DNA of 64,000 nucleotides from Sphingobium sp. WTD-1 (GTDB lineage: Bacteria > Pseudomonadota > Alphaproteobacteria > Sphingomonadales > Sphingomonadaceae), in contig NZ_CP119127.1 in NCBI RefSeq assembly GCF_030128825.1, forward strand, positions 3,709,501-3,773,500, read 5' to 3'. Shown here in pieces: positions 16,313 to 25,538 of the stretch. The notes beneath the pieces were generated by a model that was given only the letters and a program-made list of their open reading frames with translations, was not told where the DNA came from and did no database searches. The translations under genes were made by a program, and so were the position numbers. Within the stretch, counting starts at the first letter, position 1. Every line of letters begins with the position of its first letter.

Positions 16313-17089
16313 TTAGCGCCCTTTCCAGACGCCCGGACGCTTCTCGACAAAGGCGGTCATGCCTTCCTTCTTGTCTTCGGTCGCGGTCAGGATCTGGAAC
16401 AGGCGGCGCTCGGTCAAAATACCCTGGGCCAGATTGGTCTCGAACGCGATATTGACCATTTCCTTGTTCACCATCGCCGCCATCGGCGGCATCGCCGCGA
16501 TCGCGGCGGCGGTCTTGAGCGCATCGTCCAGCAACTCGGCCGCCGGCACGATCCGCGCGACCAGGCCGGCCCGCTCGGCCTCCTCGGCCCCCATCATCCG
16601 GCCGGTCAGGCACATTTCCATCGCCTTGGCCTTGCCGACCGCGCGGGTCAGCCGCTGCGACCCGCCCATGCCCGGCGCCACGCCCAGCTTCACCTCGGGC
16701 TGGCCGAACTTGGCGGTGTCGGCTGCCAGGATAAAGTCCGCCATCATCGCCAGTTCGCAGCCGCCGCCCAGCGCAAAGCCGGCAACCGCCGCGATCCACG
16801 GCTTGCGGGTGGCGACGACCTTGGTCTGCCAGTCGGAGAAGAAATCCTGCAGGAAGAAGTCGGCCGCTTCCTTGTCGACCATTTCCTTGATGTCGGCGCC
16901 GGCGGCAAAGGCCTTTTCGCTGCCGGTCAGCACCGCGCAATGCTGGGTCGGGTCGGCATCATAGGCGGCAAAGGCCGCGCCCAGATCCGCCAGCACCTGG
17001 CTGTTGAGCGCGTTGAGCGCCTGCGGCCGGTTGAGCGTGATGAGCGTCACCGCGCCCTGCTGTTCCACCAGGATCGTTTCATATGCCAT
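16313..17089 (-). CDS. Enoyl-CoA hydratase/isomerase family protein
   Basis: 258 residues, the usual length of crotonase-fold enzymes. Oxyanion-hole segments are [11 protein letters not shown] (about 60-70) and [14 protein letters not shown] (about 104-117); the two catalytic glutamates expected of true hydratases are plausibly Glu in GGGCEL and in GQPEVKLGV. High similarity of pattern to short-chain enoyl-CoA hydratases (FadB1/Ech type) hydrating 2-enoyl-CoA in fatty-acid or branched-chain amino-acid breakdown. Stands alone with its own terminator; not linked to the beta-oxidation pair at 22-25.5 kb. Confidence 0.92.
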   Translation of the reverse strand: MAYETILVEQQGAVTLITLNRPQALNALNSQVLADLGAAFAAYDADPTQHCAVLTGSEKAFAAGADIKEMVDKEAADFFLQDFFSDWQTKVVATRKPWIAAVAGFALGGGCELAMMADFILAADTAKFGQPEVKLGVAPGMGGSQRLTRAVGKAKAMEMCLTGRMMGAEEAERAGLVARIVPAAELLDDALKTAAAIAAMPPMAAMVNKEMVNIAFETNLAQGILTERRLFQILTATEDKKEGMTAFVEKRPGVWKGR

Positions 17090-17173
17090 TGCCGTCTCCC
17101 TAAGCTGTCAGCGCCGATCTATGTCGGCCAAAAACGGATCGCCAGCCTTTGCGGCGCGGCGATTTTGCCGATC

Positions 17174-18034
17174 CTATCGGCAAAGATGCATGAAATCCTG
17201 ATCATAGCTGCGCATATGGGCGCCGCCATCGACATAGAGGGTCTGGCCCGTCACCGCCGTCGCCCCGGCCAGATAGAGCACGGCCTGCGCGATCTGCTCC
17301 GCCTGCGGCAGCCGGCCGAGCGGCATCAACTGCTCCAGCCGCGCCATCTGTTCCGCATCATAATCGGGCGTGGCGATGGTCAGACCGGGCGCCACCGCAT
17401 TGACCCGCACATGCGGCGCCAGGCTGCTGGCCGCCGTCTTCGTCAGGCCGGCGAGCGCCAGCTTGGACAGCGTATAGGCCAGCTGGTCGCCATGGGGATG
17501 GTCGATCCGCTGGTCGAGGATATTGACGATGCAGCGATCGCCGGTCCCGGCCGGCACCGTCGCGAACGCCTTGGTCAGCATCGCGGGCGCCGCGCAATTG
17601 ACCGCATAATGGCGCATCAGATCATCGGCGGTCACGCTGTCGATCCGGTCCTGGCCAAAGATCGCGGCACTGTTGACCAGCAGGTCGGGCGGCCGGCCAA
17701 AACGTTCGGCGACCTGCGCGACCAGTTCCTCGGCCGCTTCGGGATCGGCGAAGTCGACGACGAAGCCTTCCCATTCGGCGCCATTTTCCTCGAGCGCCAG
17801 CGCCAGATGGGAATCGAGCCGCGTGTCATGGCTGCCATGGATCGCGAGCGAATAGCCCGCCTTCGCCAGCGCCGCCGAAATGATGCCGCCCAGCCGGCGA
17901 TGGCCGCCGGTCACCAGCGCCAGCCGGCGCGAGGCCAGCGGCAAGGGGCCTGTCGCCCCGCCGTCCTTCTTTACGCCGCCGATCGGGCGATAGGCGGGCT
18001 CCGCGCCCTCCCCCTCTCCGGTCACATCATTCAC
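17174..18034 (-). CDS. SDR of the FolM/pteridine-reductase type, overlapping folE
   Basis: 286 residues from a GTG start that overlaps the folE stop (GTGA), giving translational coupling. The nucleotide motif is TGGHRRLGG, matching the TG-x3-R-x-G form of FolM and pteridine reductases rather than the classical TG-x3-G-x-G. Catalytic Tyr and Lys lie in AYTLSKLAL, and the C-terminus has YVDGG. About 45 residues precede the first strand. Adjacent GTP cyclohydrolase I makes a dihydropteridine reductase (dihydrofolate, dihydromonapterin or dihydrobiopterin) likely; the exact substrate is inferred. Confidence 0.82.
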   Translation of the reverse strand: MNDVTGEGEGAEPAYRPIGGVKKDGGATGPLPLASRRLALVTGGHRRLGGIISAALAKAGYSLAIHGSHDTRLDSHLALALEENGAEWEGFVVDFADPEAAEELVAQVAERFGRPPDLLVNSAAIFGQDRIDSVTADDLMRHYAVNCAAPAMLTKAFATVPAGTGDRCIVNILDQRIDHPHGDQLAYTLSKLALAGLTKTAASSLAPHVRVNAVAPGLTIATPDYDAEQMARLEQLMPLGRLPQAEQIAQAVLYLAGATAVTGQTLYVDGGAHMRSYDQDFMHLCR

Positions 18035-18639
18035 GAGGCGATGAGCTTCAGCACTTCCTCGCGCGACTTTTCGTCGTCGCGGAAGACGCCGAGCATGCGG
18101 CTGGTCTTCATGATGACGTTCGGCGTGCGCACGCCACGGCCGGTCATGCAGCCATGGGTCGCCTCGATCACCACGGCGACGCCTTGGGGCTTGAGATTTT
18201 CCCAGATGCAGTTGGCGACTTCGGAGGTCAGCCGTTCCTGCACCTGCAACCGGTTGGCATAGGCGTGCAGCACGCGGGCCAGCTTGGAAATGCCGACCAC
18301 ATAGTCGCCGGGCAAATAGGCGATGTGCGCGCGACCGACGATCGGCGCCATATGATGTTCGCAATGCGACTGGAACGGAATGTCCTTCAGCAGCACGACA
18401 TCGTCATAACCGCCCACCTCGTGGAAGATGCGCGAGAGATGATAGGCCGGATCATCATTATAGCCGCGGCAATATTCGCGCCAGGCGCGCGCCACCCGCT
18501 CGGGTGTTTCCACCAACCCCTCGCGCTCGGGCGCATCGCCCGACCAGCGGATGAGGGTGCGGATCGCCTCCGACACTTCGGCCGGGACCGGCTCCTTCGA
18601 GCCTTCGCCTACGGTTTCCGCATCGGGATCATATGCCAT
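18031..18639 (-). CDS. folE: GTP cyclohydrolase I (type IA)
   Basis: 202 residues. Zinc ligands Cys93, His96 (SHCEHHMAPI) and Cys164 (THGCMTGRGV) are all present, with the conserved GISKLARV and RLQVQERLT segments of the active-site tunnel. It converts GTP to 7,8-dihydroneopterin triphosphate, the first step of folate and other pterins, as a toroidal decamer. Start at 18639 gives MAYDPDAETVG; a longer frame upstream has no ribosome site. It is the first gene of a two-gene unit with the FolM-like reductase. Confidence 0.96.
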   Translation of the reverse strand: MAYDPDAETVGEGSKEPVPAEVSEAIRTLIRWSGDAPEREGLVETPERVARAWREYCRGYNDDPAYHLSRIFHEVGGYDDVVLLKDIPFQSHCEHHMAPIVGRAHIAYLPGDYVVGISKLARVLHAYANRLQVQERLTSEVANCIWENLKPQGVAVVIEATHGCMTGRGVRTPNVIMKTSRMLGVFRDDEKSREEVLKLIAS

Positions 18640-18796
18640 GAACTGGGCCACTCCATAATTGTTGGCCCCGGCATATGGCGACTGCGTGGCCGTCTGACCA
18701 GCCCTTTTGCCCCGGCTGGACACAACATCGCTGTGGTGGCAAATCACAGCCTAACGGGAACGCACCACATAAAAATGTCATTACAATCGCACGATC

Positions 18797-19393
18797 ATGC
18801 GCACTGAACGCATCGCCGCCGTCCTGCTGGCAGCCGGCATGTCGACCCGCTTCGGCGAGGAAGACAAGCTGATGGCCGACCTGCGCGGCAAGCCGGTTGC
18901 CGCGCACACGCTGGAAACCATCGCCTCCATGGCCTTTGCCGAGCTGGTCGCCGTCGTGCGGCCGGTCGAATTTGCGCCAATATTGCATCGCAAGCTCGAC
19001 CGGCGCGGCTTCGATATCATCGTCAACGAACGGCCCGAGGAAGGCCTGTCGAGCAGCATCCGGCTGGCGGTCGAGCATGTGATGGACAAGCGCAAGGTGC
19101 GCGGCATCCTGATCTGCCTGGCCGACATGCCCGACGTGCCGCAGACCCATTATAACCATATCTGCATGGCGGCCGAGGACATAAGGTCGGTCGTCGCCAG
19201 CACCGACGGCTTCTCCTCCTCGCCGCCCGCCTTCATCGGCCGCAAGCATTTCCCCGAATTGCTGGCACTTAAAGGCGATCAGGGTGCCCGTGCGCTGCTG
19301 AGCCATGGCATCCAGATCGAGACGATCGGCAATGTGCTGCACGACATCGATACGCCGGAGGATCTTGGCCGCCCCCCGGTGACACCGACCTGA
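18797..19393 (+). CDS. MobA/MocA-like NTP transferase (molybdenum-cofactor nucleotidyltransferase type)
   Basis: 198 residues. The N-terminal nucleotide-binding signature LLAAGMSTRFGEEDKLMADLRGKP (first part at 10-20) is that of the GT-A fold MobA-like transferases, and LICLADMPDVP carries the metal-binding Asp. The closest functional class is MocA/CoxC-type, which adds CMP to molybdopterin or prepares cofactor for molybdenum hydroxylases, yet no molybdoenzyme gene is in the window, so this is a family-level call. Divergent from folE with about 157 bases between. Confidence 0.85.
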   Translation: MRTERIAAVLLAAGMSTRFGEEDKLMADLRGKPVAAHTLETIASMAFAELVAVVRPVEFAPILHRKLDRRGFDIIVNERPEEGLSSSIRLAVEHVMDKRKVRGILICLADMPDVPQTHYNHICMAAEDIRSVVASTDGFSSSPPAFIGRKHFPELLALKGDQGARALLSHGIQIETIGNVLHDIDTPEDLGRPPVTPT

Positions 19394-19402
19394 GGCACAA
19401 AA

Positions 19403-19432
19403 GGGGCAGGCGAAGCCGCTTTGCCTTGCCCC
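19403..19432. terminator. Hairpin between convergent genes
   Basis: GGGGCAGGC (19403-19411) pairs with GCCTTGCCCC (19423-19432) with one bulged base. Minus-strand reading continues into CTTTTG, so it can end the MFS-gene transcript or shield the two convergent genes from each other. Confidence 0.5.
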
Positions 19433-19435
19433 GCG

Positions 19436-21109
19436 TCAGGTCGATCGCGTCGGATCGGTCAGGCCGTCGCCCATTTCCCGCGGATCAGGGGCACGACTGA
19501 GCGGCAGCGAGCCGGTCTGGCGTTCCAGCATGCGATGCACCACCGGCGGCTTGCCGCCGCTGTGCAGCGCGTGGATCGTATCGCTGTTGGTGATGTCGGC
19601 GATGGTACGCCGCTGGTTGTGGCGGACATAGTCGAGCCAGGTCGACACATGATAGCGCTCGACCCAGAGTTCCGGATCGCCCAGGTCACGCATCAGCGAC
19701 CAGCCATGCGCGCCGTCGCGCTTGCGGATACGGCGGCGCTCGCTCATCGCACTGAGGAAGGGGACGACCGACCCCACCGGGATGCGATATTCGATGGTGA
19801 TGACGACTGGGCCGCTGCGCGGCTCGACCGGCACCGCCGTCTCCGGCTCGCGCCAGCGGTTCTGGAGATCGAGATTGTCATCGCCGATCTGCGGCAGCGG
19901 ACGAACGAAGCCGATCAGCGCAGCGACCAGTTGCACCGCGGCGGAAGCATAGAGGGCGTCCACCACGCCATGATCCTCGGCCAGATTGCCGAACAGCCAG
20001 GCGCCGATCGCCATGCCGCCGAACGCCGTCATCTGATAGATGGCGACGGCGCGGGCGACGACCCAGCGCGGCGCCGACATCTGGACCGACACGTTGAAGG
20101 TCGACAGCGCCATGACCCAGCCCGCCCCGGCGAGCAGATAGCCGAGCAACGCCAGCGCCAGATAGCCTGACATGGCGGTGATCGCCGTCCCCGCCGCCAG
20201 CGACAGGGCAGCGGACCGCACGATCGCCTCGATCGAGAAGCGCGCGCGCAGCCGCCGGGTGGAGAGCGCCCCGGCCACCGCGCCGACGCCGAAGGCGCCA
20301 CTGGTAAGGCCGAAGGTCAGCGCGCCGCCGCCCAGCACATCGCGCGCCACCAGCGGCATCAGCGCCGACACCGCACTGGCGCCGATGCCGAAGGCGCCGC
20401 CGCGCAGCAGCACGAGCTGGATCTTTGGCGACATCGAGACATAGCTGACACCGGCCCACATCGCGACGCCCAGCCGCTCACGCGGCAGCAGCTTGGGCGG
20501 CAATTCCGGCCGCCAGCGCGCCAGCACCGCGACCAGGCCGATATAGCTGACCGCATTGGCCAGGAACGCCGCCGCCGCGCCCGCCGCCGCGACGATCACG
20601 CCGCCCAGCGCCGGGCCGGTGCTGCGGGCCAGGTTGAAGCCCATGCTGTTCATCGCGACCGCGCTGGGCAGCACGCTGCGCGGCACCATGTCACCGACCG
20701 ATGCCTGCCAGGCCGGGCCGTTCACCGCCGTCGCGCAGCCGATCAGGAAGGTGAAGCCCAGCAATGTCCAGGGCGTCAGCGCACCGAGCCAGGCAACCAG
20801 TGCGAGGGCGGTCGACACCAGCAGCATGAAAAGCTGGCAGGCCATCATCACCTTGCGCCGATCCAGATTGTCGGCGACCGCACCGGCCCAGAGCGAGAAC
20901 AGCATGATCGGCAGCGTCGTCGACGCCGGCACCAGCGCCACCAGCACCGGCGAAGCGGACAGCGAGGTCATCATCCAGGCCGCACCGACCGACTGGATCA
21001 GCCCGCCGAAATTGGACGCCAGGCTCGCGATCCAGATCGCGCGGAAGATGGGAATGGCAAAGGGCGAGGAAGGCTGGGGGGACTCGGTGTCAGGCACGAA
21101 AACCATCAA
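19436..21109 (-). CDS. MFS exporter (MFS_3 type) with C-terminal soluble domain
   Basis: 557 residues. Twelve hydrophobic segments fill residues 20-415, with the loop 2-3 motif WAGAVADNLDRRKVM typical of the EntS-like MFS_3 family. After the last helix there is a soluble extension of about 130 residues (ITIEYRIPVGSVVPFLSAMSERR, then WSLMRDLGDPELWVERYHVSTWLDYVRH) whose pattern resembles a ferredoxin-like dimeric ABM/antibiotic-monooxygenase domain. This architecture is known in the family; the substrate is not. No partner gene is linked. Confidence 0.88.
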   Translation of the reverse strand: MMVFVPDTESPQPSSPFAIPIFRAIWIASLASNFGGLIQSVGAAWMMTSLSASPVLVALVPASTTLPIMLFSLWAGAVADNLDRRKVMMACQLFMLLVSTALALVAWLGALTPWTLLGFTFLIGCATAVNGPAWQASVGDMVPRSVLPSAVAMNSMGFNLARSTGPALGGVIVAAAGAAAAFLANAVSYIGLVAVLARWRPELPPKLLPRERLGVAMWAGVSYVSMSPKIQLVLLRGGAFGIGASAVSALMPLVARDVLGGGALTFGLTSGAFGVGAVAGALSTRRLRARFSIEAIVRSAALSLAAGTAITAMSGYLALALLGYLLAGAGWVMALSTFNVSVQMSAPRWVVARAVAIYQMTAFGGMAIGAWLFGNLAEDHGVVDALYASAAVQLVAALIGFVRPLPQIGDDNLDLQNRWREPETAVPVEPRSGPVVITIEYRIPVGSVVPFLSAMSERRRIRKRDGAHGWSLMRDLGDPELWVERYHVSTWLDYVRHNQRRTIADITNSDTIHALHSGGKPPVVHRMLERQTGSLPLSRAPDPREMGDGLTDPTRST

Positions 21110-21153
21110 GCGGATTTAAGAACCTGGGTCAAACCCACGACTCGGTCATTGGT

Positions 21154-21888
21154 TCAGATGCGGCCTGTCCGTAACGCCCGGCCCCAGTCCGGACGGCCGC
21201 GCGCATCGGCCCTGGCGGCGGCGCGTTCCGCGTCATAGGCGACCATCATGATCTCCGCGTGCCAGCCGTTGGCCATCCGCTCGACCAGTGCATAACGGGC
21301 TTCGGGCGATCCGGTCTCCACCTTGTGCGGCCAGGGCCGATCATCGTCGTAGGCCGGCAGGCCGACGCTGCCCGGATTGACGATCAGCCCGCCATCGGCG
21401 CGACGGTGGATGCGCGGCACATGGGTATGGCCGCACAGGACCAGCGGCGCGACGACGCCCCCTGCCCGCGCCTCGACCTCCACATTGGTGGCAGCGCGCA
21501 AGCCGGTCGGTTCGACCGTCTCCAGCCAATAATCGATGTCGCTACCCGGCGTGCCATGGACCATGAGCACCTCATCCGTCAGCCACAGCGTCTCGGGCAA
21601 GGCAGCGATCCAGTCGCGATGGCGCGGCGCCAGCAGATCATGGGTCGCCCGGTCCGACGCGCCCATGCGTTCGGGCGCCAGCGTCAGCAATTGCCGCTCA
21701 TGATTGCCCCGGATCGTCGGCATATCCAACGCCATCAGCCGATCGGCGGTCTCGCAGGGGAAGAGCGGCCCCGACAGGATGTCACCGAGATTGACACATA
21801 GATCGACATTGCGTGCGGCCACGTCCGCCAGCACGGCGTTAAGCGCGTCGATATTGCCATGGATGTCGGAAAGAGCCGCAATCTTCAC
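21154..21888 (-). CDS. Metallophosphoesterase (YfcE/MJ0936-like)
   Basis: 244 residues from GTG at 21888, which gives the standard N-terminus (M/V)KIAALSDIHGN; a TTG at 21909 is a less attractive alternative. Dimetal-site motifs are D-x-H (SDIHGN), GD (LGDILSGP), GNH (IRGNHERQ), H in VHGTPG and GHTH (CGHTHVPR). Asymmetric phosphodiesterase or phosphatase activity is expected, but physiological substrates of this group are largely undefined. Divergent from the thiolase gene. Confidence 0.88.
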   Translation of the reverse strand: MKIAALSDIHGNIDALNAVLADVAARNVDLCVNLGDILSGPLFPCETADRLMALDMPTIRGNHERQLLTLAPERMGASDRATHDLLAPRHRDWIAALPETLWLTDEVLMVHGTPGSDIDYWLETVEPTGLRAATNVEVEARAGGVVAPLVLCGHTHVPRIHRRADGGLIVNPGSVGLPAYDDDRPWPHKVETGSPEARYALVERMANGWHAEIMMVAYDAERAAARADARGRPDWGRALRTGRI

Positions 21889-21986
21889 CTGGTGCTTGTC
21901 CCGCTGCAATCGCGCCCCACATCAGGCCCGCACCTGACCTTACGGCAAGGCCATGTCGGCGAAAACCGACCATTTCACGCTTGCAC

Positions 21987-22002
21987 TTTACGTAAACGTA
22001 AA
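21987..22002. promoter_or_regulatory. Palindromic operator before the beta-oxidation pair
   Basis: TTTACGT-AA-ACGTAAA is a perfect 7-bp inverted repeat with a two-base centre, 59 bases upstream of the thiolase start. The sequence resembles sites of MerR-family LiuR-type regulators that control acyl-CoA and branched-chain amino-acid degradation in proteobacteria (from memory, not searched). No regulator gene is adjacent. Confidence 0.65.
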
Positions 22003-22060
22003 TACATTCAGGGCCACTTCCGGTGCGCCAAAAGCCGCCAACGGAGAGGGAAAAGGAACC

Positions 22061-23269
22061 ATGGAAGCCTATATTTACGACGCCGTCCGCACGCCCCGTG
22101 GCCGGGGCAAGAGCGACGGTTCGCTCCACGACATCACCCCCATCCAGCTCGCGACGCAGATGCTCGAAGCGGTGCGCGACCGCACCCAGATCGACACCGC
22201 CGACGTCGACGATGTGATCCTGGGCTGCGTCAGCCCCGTGGGCGAACAGGGCGCGGATATCGCGCGTGTCGCCGTACTCAACGCCGATTATGCCCAGACC
22301 GTGCCGGGCGTGCAGATCAACCGTTTCTGTGCATCCGGCCTGGAAGCAGTCAACATGGCCGCGGCCAAGGTCTATTCGGGCGAAGCGATGTTCGCGATCG
22401 GCGGCGGCGTCGAATCGATGAGCCGCGTGCCGATGGCATCGGACGGCGGCGCCTGGGCAATGGACCCGGCGGTTGCCTACAAGACCTATTTCGCGCCCCA
22501 GGGCATCGGCGCCGACGTGATCGCCACCAAGTTCGGCATCAGCCGCGACGATGTCGACGCCTATGCCGTCGAGAGCCAACGCCGCGCCAAGGCCGCCTGG
22601 GACGAAGGCCGTTTCAAGAAGTCGATCGTGCCGGTCCGCGACGTGATCGGCGGCATCGCCCTCGACCATGACGAACATATGCGCCCCGACGCGACGATGC
22701 AGTCGCTGGGCAGCCTGAAGCCCAGCTTCCAGGCGCTGGGCGAAGACATGCCCGGCTTCGACACGGTCGCCCTGCTGCGCTATCCCGAGCTGGAAAAGGT
22801 CAACCATGTCCATCACGCCGGCAACAGCAGCGGCATCGTCGACGGCGCCGCCGCCGTGCTGGTCGGCAACAAGGAAATCGGCGACAAATACGGCCTGAAG
22901 CCGCGCGCCAGGATCAAGGCGATGGCCTCGATCGGATCGGAACCGCTGATCATGCTGACCGGCCCGGAATTTGTCGCCGGCAAGCTGCTGGCCCGTGCCG
23001 GCATGACCACCGCCGACATCGACCTGTGGGAACTGAACGAGGCCTTTGCCTCGGTCGTGCTGCGCTACATGCAGGCGATGAACCTCGACCACAGCAAGAT
23101 CAACGTCAATGGCGGCGCGATCGCCATGGGCCATCCGCTGGGCGCCACCGGCGCCATGGTGCTGGGCACTGCGCTCGACGAGCTGGAACGCTCGGGCAAG
23201 GGCACCGCGCTCATCAATCTGTGCGTCGGCGCGGGCATGGGCACCGGCATCATCATCGAGCGCGTGTAA
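22061..23269 (+). CDS. fadA: Acetyl-CoA acyltransferase (beta-oxidation thiolase)
   Basis: 402 residues. The nucleophilic cysteine is Cys90 in [26 protein letters not shown] carries the catalytic His and NLCVGAGMG the second cysteine near the C-terminus. It cleaves 3-ketoacyl-CoA with CoA to acetyl-CoA and a shortened acyl-CoA. The start at 22061 follows an AAAGGAACC ribosome site; the frame extends upstream through the operator and is not used. Twenty-four bases separate it from the multifunctional beta-oxidation gene, so they form one operon. The symbol is by role; orthology to E. coli FadA was not tested. Confidence 0.92.
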   Translation: MEAYIYDAVRTPRGRGKSDGSLHDITPIQLATQMLEAVRDRTQIDTADVDDVILGCVSPVGEQGADIARVAVLNADYAQTVPGVQINRFCASGLEAVNMAAAKVYSGEAMFAIGGGVESMSRVPMASDGGAWAMDPAVAYKTYFAPQGIGADVIATKFGISRDDVDAYAVESQRRAKAAWDEGRFKKSIVPVRDVIGGIALDHDEHMRPDATMQSLGSLKPSFQALGEDMPGFDTVALLRYPELEKVNHVHHAGNSSGIVDGAAAVLVGNKEIGDKYGLKPRARIKAMASIGSEPLIMLTGPEFVAGKLLARAGMTTADIDLWELNEAFASVVLRYMQAMNLDHSKINVNGGAIAMGHPLGATGAMVLGTALDELERSGKGTALINLCVGAGMGTGIIIERV

Positions 23270-23293
23270 GCAGCGGACTTAGGAGAGACACAC

Positions 23294-25471
23294 ATGGAAA
23301 CCATCCGCTTCGACATCGATGCCGACGGCATCGCCACCCTGACGATCGACGTGCCCGGCCAGTCGATGAACGTCATCGGCCCCGACTTCCTGGCAGACCT
23401 CGACGCCGCCATCACCCGCATCGCATCGGAAGAAGGCATCAAGGGCGCGGTCATCGCATCGGGCAAGGACAGCGGCTTCATGGCCGGCATGGACCTGAAA
23501 TATTTCGGGTCCATGCTCGCCAGCGCCGATGGCCAGCGCCCCGCCCCCACCGCGATCTTCGACAATGTGTTCGTGCTGAACCAGTTGTTCCGTCGCCTGG
23601 AAACCGCCGGCAAGCCGGTCGCCTGCGCCATTGAAGGCACCTGCGTCGGCGGCGGCTTCGAACTGGCGCTGGCCTGCCATCGCCGCTTCGTCGGTGACAG
23701 CCCCAAGACCCAGCTGGGCCTGCCCGAAATCCTGATCGGCCTGTTCCCCGGCGGTGGCGGATCGCAGCGCCTGCCGCGCATCATGGGCGTCCAGGCGTCG
23801 CTGATGTACATGCTGCAGGGCAAGCTGTTCCGCCCGGCCGAAGCCGCGATGCTGAAGGTCGTCGACGGCGTGGTGCCGCAGGGCACGGCAGCTGCGGCGG
23901 CGAAGGAATGGGTCAAGGCCAACCCGACCGCCAGCACCCAGCCCTGGGACGTCAAGGGCTTCAAGGTTCCCGGCGGCGCCGGCGGTTTCAACCCCGCCTT
24001 CGTCCAGACCATGGCCGGCGCCCTGCCGATGACGCTCAAGCAGACCCAGCGCAACATGAACGCGCCGATCGCCCTGCTGTCGGCGGTCTATGAGGGCATC
24101 ACCCTGCCGATGGACCGGGCGATCCGGATCGAAAGCAAATATTTCGCCAAGGTCGCCGCCGATCCGCAGGCGTCGAACATGATCCGCACCCTGTTCGTCA
24201 ACAAGCAGGCAGCCGAGCGCGGCGCGCGCCGTCCCAAGGACGAGCCCAAGGCGCCGACCACCAAGCTCGCCATGCTGGGCGCCGGCATGATGGGCGCGGG
24301 CATCGCCACCGTCGCGGCACAGGCCGGGATGGACGTGGTGCTGTTCGACCGCGACCAGGCCTATGCCGAAAAGGGCAAGGCCCATGTCGAGGCGGTGCTG
24401 GCCAAGCGCCTGGGCCGTGGCATGACGCCCGAGAAGATGGCCGCTACCCTGGCCCGCGTCACCCCGACCACCGACTATGCCGCGCTCGCCGGCGCCGACT
24501 TCGTGATCGAAGCGGTGTTCGAGGATGTCGCAATCAAGGCGGAAGTGACCAAGCAGGTCGAAGCCGTGCTGGGCGCCGACACCATCTTCGGTTCCAACAC
24601 CTCGACCCTGCCGATCACCAAGCTGGCCAATGCCTGGTCCAAGCCCGAGAATTTCATCGGCGTCCACTTCTTCTCGCCGGTCGAGAAGATGCCGCTGGTC
24701 GAAATCATCCTGGGTGAAAAGACCGGCCCGGCCGCGATCGCCAAGGCGCTCGACTTCGTTGCCCAGATCAAGAAGACGCCGATCGTCGTCCATGACAGCC
24801 GCGGCTTCTACACCTCGCGCAGCTTCGGCACCTATGTGCAGGAAGGTGCGGAGCTGGTCGGCGAAGGCATCAACCCGGCGCTCATCGAAAATGCCGGCAA
24901 GCAGCTCGGCATGCCGACCGGCCCGCTGGCCGTCAGCGACGAAGTGTCGATCGAACTGGGCGTCAAGATCATGACCGCCGCCAAGAAGGAGCTGGGCGAC
25001 GCCTATGTTCCCCAGGGGTCGGACGACATCATGCTCAAGATGGTCGAGGCCGATCGCCTGGGCCGCAAGAACGGCAAGGGCTGGTACGACTATCCCGAAG
25101 GCGGCAAGAAGCATCTCTCGCCGGTGCTGGGCGATCTGTTCCCGCGCGCCGACGCCCAGCCGGACGTCGAGGAAGTCAAGGAACGCCTGCTCTATCGCCA
25201 GTTGATCGAATGCGCCCGCTGCTTCGAGGAAGGCGTACTCGAAACGCCGGAAGATGGCGACATCGGCGCGATCTTCGGCTGGGGCTTCGCGCCCTATACC
25301 GGTGGTCCGTTCAGCCATATGGACACGGTCGGCATCGCCCATGTCGTGGCCGTGCTGGATCGGCTGGCCGCCGCCCATGGCCCGCGCTTCGCCCCCACGG
25401 CGCAGTTGCGGGAAATGGCGGCCAACGGCGCGACCTTCTATCGCCCCGTTCCGTCTCGCGCTGCAGCATGA
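23294..25471 (+). CDS. fadJ: Multifunctional 3-hydroxyacyl-CoA dehydrogenase / enoyl-CoA hydratase (FadJ/FadB type)
   Basis: 725 residues. An enoyl-CoA hydratase domain fills residues 1-190 ([15 protein letters not shown], then [13 protein letters not shown]), a linker follows, and the NAD-binding dehydrogenase domain begins near 330 with [19 protein letters not shown]. The catalytic [14 protein letters not shown] motif and the C-terminal dehydrogenase repeat ([11 protein letters not shown]) are intact. With the upstream thiolase it performs the hydration, oxidation and cleavage steps of fatty-acid degradation. A hairpin terminator follows. Confidence 0.94.
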   Translation: METIRFDIDADGIATLTIDVPGQSMNVIGPDFLADLDAAITRIASEEGIKGAVIASGKDSGFMAGMDLKYFGSMLASADGQRPAPTAIFDNVFVLNQLFRRLETAGKPVACAIEGTCVGGGFELALACHRRFVGDSPKTQLGLPEILIGLFPGGGGSQRLPRIMGVQASLMYMLQGKLFRPAEAAMLKVVDGVVPQGTAAAAAKEWVKANPTASTQPWDVKGFKVPGGAGGFNPAFVQTMAGALPMTLKQTQRNMNAPIALLSAVYEGITLPMDRAIRIESKYFAKVAADPQASNMIRTLFVNKQAAERGARRPKDEPKAPTTKLAMLGAGMMGAGIATVAAQAGMDVVLFDRDQAYAEKGKAHVEAVLAKRLGRGMTPEKMAATLARVTPTTDYAALAGADFVIEAVFEDVAIKAEVTKQVEAVLGADTIFGSNTSTLPITKLANAWSKPENFIGVHFFSPVEKMPLVEIILGEKTGPAAIAKALDFVAQIKKTPIVVHDSRGFYTSRSFGTYVQEGAELVGEGINPALIENAGKQLGMPTGPLAVSDEVSIELGVKIMTAAKKELGDAYVPQGSDDIMLKMVEADRLGRKNGKGWYDYPEGGKKHLSPVLGDLFPRADAQPDVEEVKERLLYRQLIECARCFEEGVLETPEDGDIGAIFGWGFAPYTGGPFSHMDTVGIAHVVAVLDRLAAAHGPRFAPTAQLREMAANGATFYRPVPSRAAA

Positions 25472-25502
25472 GCGATTTGTAAATCGTAACGCTTCTGTAT
25501 TA

Positions 25503-25536
25503 GGTCTCCCCGGACATATTCGGGGAGACCTTTTCT
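25503..25536 (+). terminator. Terminator of the fad pair, abutting galE
   Basis: Perfect 10-bp stem GGTCTCCCCG / CGGGGAGACC with an eight-base loop GACATATT, followed by TTTTCTTT. The T tract ends two bases before the galE ATG, and the 3' arm contains the only purine-rich stretch (GGGGAG) that could serve as galE ribosome site. Confidence 0.85.
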
Positions 25537-25538
25537 TT

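Noticed and set aside
16202..18262. 686-residue plus-strand frame
   Set aside because: It is antisense to enoyl-CoA hydratase, the FolM-like gene and folE, and has His/Arg/Gln-rich composition typical of a GC-rich shadow frame.
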